From NCBI GenBank assembly GCA_035342095.1, contig DAOQWL010000019.1:1-64000 (forward strand): a stretch of 64,000 nucleotides of DNA, in the 5' to 3' direction. The position numbers were made by a program, and so were the translations under genes. Shown one piece after another: positions 62,109-64,000 of the stretch (positions are counted from its first letter, which is position 1; each line of letters opens with the position of its first letter). Source of the stretch: PLanc-01 sp035342095. Lineage in GTDB: Bacteria > Planctomycetota > Phycisphaerae > Sedimentisphaerales > Anaerobacaceae. The notes under the pieces were generated by a model. It saw only the letters and a list, made by a program, of their open reading frames with translations, ran no database searches and was not told the DNA's origin.

Positions 62109-63007
62109 AGAACGTAGCGATTCCGATACTGATTGCCATAATTGCCATCGTGATGATCGTGTATCTCGTGACCTTCCAGGTCCGCGAGACCGAGTCAGGC
62201 TTTGTGACGCTGTTCGGCAAGCCGGTCCGTGAGGTCACGAAGCCCGGCCTGTACCTCAAATGGCCCACGCCGATCGAGCAGGTCCACAAGTTCGATTCGC
62301 GTCTGAGGGTCCTGGAGGCTGCGCAACTGGCGGAGACCACCACGCGGGGCAATGTCCCGATCATCGTCAACACCTATGTGGTCTGGCGGGTGGCCGAGCC
62401 CTTGAAATTCCTCAACGCGGTCAAGACGGAAGATAACGCGCAGAGCAAGCTCCGCAACCACATCAACGACACGCAGAACCGGATCATCGGGCAGCACTCG
62501 TTCGGCGAGTTCGTCAACAGCGATCCGACGAAGATCCAATTCGACAAGATCCAGCAGGAGATGCTCGATGACCTCAAGGGGCCGGTCCAGGCGGAGTACG
62601 GCATCGAGATCAAGACCCTGGGCATCAAGCAGCTCAAGGTCAGCGAGGACGTCACCAAGAAGGTGTTCGAGCGGATGAAAGCCGAGCGGCAGGGTCGTAC
62701 GGACGCCATCACGTCGGAGGGCGAGGGAATGGCCATTCAGATCAGGGCGGACGCCAACCGGATGCGAGACGTGCTGCTGAACGCCGCAGAGGGCCGGGCC
62801 AAGGAGATTCGCGGACAGGGCGATGCCGATGCCGCCAGGTACTATGAGATGCTCGAGGCGGATCCGAGCCTGGCGATCTTCCTGGCGAATCTGGAAACGC
62901 TCAAAGTCATCTCCCCCCGTTCCACGGTCGTTATCCCGATGGATTCGGACCCCTACAGGCTGCTGAAGGAGATGCCGTCGCTGGGGACGGAAGGGTCGGC
63001 AAAATAG
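62105..63007 (+). CDS. SPFH-domain protein (HflC-like)
   Basis: 300 residues. One N-terminal membrane helix (AIPILIAIIAIVMIVYLVTF), then an SPFH/prohibitin domain: VRETESGFVTLFGKPVREVT, KPGLYLKWPTPIEQVHKFDS and the HflC-type AERQGRTDAITSEGEGMAIQ and AEGRAKEIRGQGDADAARYY. Normal HflC size. Starts in an ATGA overlap with the HflK-like gene and is followed 32 nt later by a third SPFH gene. Likely partner of the HflK-like proteins in a ring on the cytoplasmic membrane. Confidence 0.93.
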   Translation: MKNVAIPILIAIIAIVMIVYLVTFQVRETESGFVTLFGKPVREVTKPGLYLKWPTPIEQVHKFDSRLRVLEAAQLAETTTRGNVPIIVNTYVVWRVAEPLKFLNAVKTEDNAQSKLRNHINDTQNRIIGQHSFGEFVNSDPTKIQFDKIQQEMLDDLKGPVQAEYGIEIKTLGIKQLKVSEDVTKKVFERMKAERQGRTDAITSEGEGMAIQIRADANRMRDVLLNAAEGRAKEIRGQGDADAARYYEMLEADPSLAIFLANLETLKVISPRSTVVIPMDSDPYRLLKEMPSLGTEGSAK

Positions 63008-63039
63008 TCGCAAGATACGAATAGACTGGGCAAACAGCC

Positions 63040-64000
63040 ATGGGACACGGACATCAGCACGGACATGATCACGGACACGACCATGCCGCCGAGCAGGGGC
63101 AAGGGGCACCCATCGAGCAGCTCGACGCGGCGGGCAAATCGCTTTCGGACGCGCTGCGGATCAGCTTCACGATTCTGAAGATCATCATGATCGTGCTGGT
63201 CGTGGCGTTCCTGGCGTCGGGTTTTCGGACGGTCGGTCCGGACGAGCGGGCGCTGGTCCTGCGGTTCGGAAAGATCCGCGGGATCGGCGACGAAGCGATC
63301 CTCGGGCCCGGGGCGCACTGGGTCTTCCCCTATCCGATCGACGAGATGGTGAAGATCCCCGCCGGGAAGAACATCAACCTGCCCGTGAACACGTTCTGGT
63401 TCAAGGAGACGCGAGAGGACGTCATGGGACAGGGTGTCAAGCCGCGGAATGTCCGGGCGGAGAAGCTCGATCCGCTGGTCGAAGGGTATTGCCTGACGCG
63501 GAACCAGGCGGCCGCCGGCTCAGCGCAGACCCCCGAGGCGCAGCTCGCCAGGGACACCGAGGGCAGCGACTACAACATCGTCCACACGAAGTGGCAGATC
63601 AACTACCAGATCAACAACGTGGATCAGTTCTTCCGCAACGTCCACGTGCGGGATGTCAAGCCGGGCGAGGTCTACTCGGACATCATGGTCGCGAGCATCA
63701 CGCCGCTGCTTCGCAGCGTGGTGGACGATGCGATCGTGACGACGATGGTCCACTACACGATTGACGAGGCGATCCAGAGCGTCGATACGATCCCCCGCCG
63801 GGTTCAGCAGCTTGTCCAGGAGAAGCTGGACGCCTTGGAAAGCGGGATTCGCGTCGTGCAGATGCAGTTGGTCAGCACCACGTGGCCCATGCAGGTGGAC
63901 GAGGCGTTCCAGGCGTTTGTCGAGGCTAGTCAGAAGAGTTCGCAGACGGTCACGCAGGCCAGGACGTATGCGGAGACGACCTTAAACAAGACCGCCGGCC
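63040..64000 (+). CDS. SPFH-domain protein with His-rich N-terminus (partial)
   Basis: The gene runs off the right end; 320 residues are visible. The cytoplasmic N-terminus is His-rich (MGHGHQHGHDHGHDHAAEQG), a possible metal-binding arm. A membrane helix follows around 48-66 (IIMIVLVVAFLASGF), then the SPFH domain (VGPDERALVLRFGKIRGIGD, ILGPGAHWVFPYPIDEM). Its domain has an insertion (about 130-175) relative to HflC. HflK-like by architecture. It is third in the operon and may be co-assembled with the other two. Confidence 0.9.
   Translation, partial: MGHGHQHGHDHGHDHAAEQGQGAPIEQLDAAGKSLSDALRISFTILKIIMIVLVVAFLASGFRTVGPDERALVLRFGKIRGIGDEAILGPGAHWVFPYPIDEMVKIPAGKNINLPVNTFWFKETREDVMGQGVKPRNVRAEKLDPLVEGYCLTRNQAAAGSAQTPEAQLARDTEGSDYNIVHTKWQINYQINNVDQFFRNVHVRDVKPGEVYSDIMVASITPLLRSVVDDAIVTTMVHYTIDEAIQSVDTIPRRVQQLVQEKLDALESGIRVVQMQLVSTTWPMQVDEAFQAFVEASQKSSQTVTQARTYAETTLNKTAG

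Overview
The window looks like chromosomal DNA of a GC-rich, probably anaerobic member of the Planctomycetota, most likely of the Phycisphaerae lineage. No rRNA gene is present to settle this. The inference rests on gene content: prepilin-type secreted proteins ending in an H-x9-DG motif, two Tat-exported sulfatases, an ECF sigma factor next to a huge Ser/Thr kinase with TPR and propeller domains, dockerin-like C-termini, DUF5107-TPR protein, and short palindromic repeats that encode peptides such as VAQPPSAGG. Class II (B12-dependent) ribonucleotide reductase, hybrid-cluster protein and ferredoxins fit an anaerobe.

0-10 kb: a Tat-secreted SGNH hydrolase, a two-gene ABC exporter, a small secreted protein, a 1.2-kb gene-free stretch, then a compact redox-stress operon (Rrf2 regulator, cupin, Hcp, ferredoxin, PF03773-like permease) with a palindrome over its likely promoter. 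10-17 kb: an accessory zone with a secretin-pseudopilin-like domain lacking a pilin N-terminus, small membrane proteins, an FRG-domain gene with an apparent frameshift, homopolymer tracts, a fused MFS/spermidine-synthase-like protein and a zinc-ribbon/PH protein. 17-27 kb: a prepilin-like protein, lipoprotein, retropepsin-dockerin protein, PmtA-like methyltransferase, NrdJ, and the reverse-strand group lipoprotein, tilS and sulfatase.

27-41 kb: a sigma/anti-sigma/PDZ unit closed by a clear terminator, DUF5107-TPR protein, a second prepilin-like protein and sulfatase, a PAC2 protein, then a secreted glycan/glycolipid degradation run (GH29 fucosidase, ceramidase-like, propeller). 41-50 kb: a MITE-like hairpin element, a kinase/propeller/dockerin giant ORF carrying three in-frame repeat elements, its ECF sigma factor, a Tat-exported aminotransferase-like protein, and a parallel beta-helix protein.

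50-64 kb: a NotI-like restriction-modification pair, then serS preceded by a reverse-strand fatty-acid/polyketide-like cluster (two dehydratase-like proteins, ACP, two ketosynthases). After it come an ArgA-like acetyltransferase, an ABC-2 membrane protein and an operon of three SPFH proteins, the last cut by the window edge. No tRNA, rRNA, CRISPR array or intact insertion sequence was recognised by eye.
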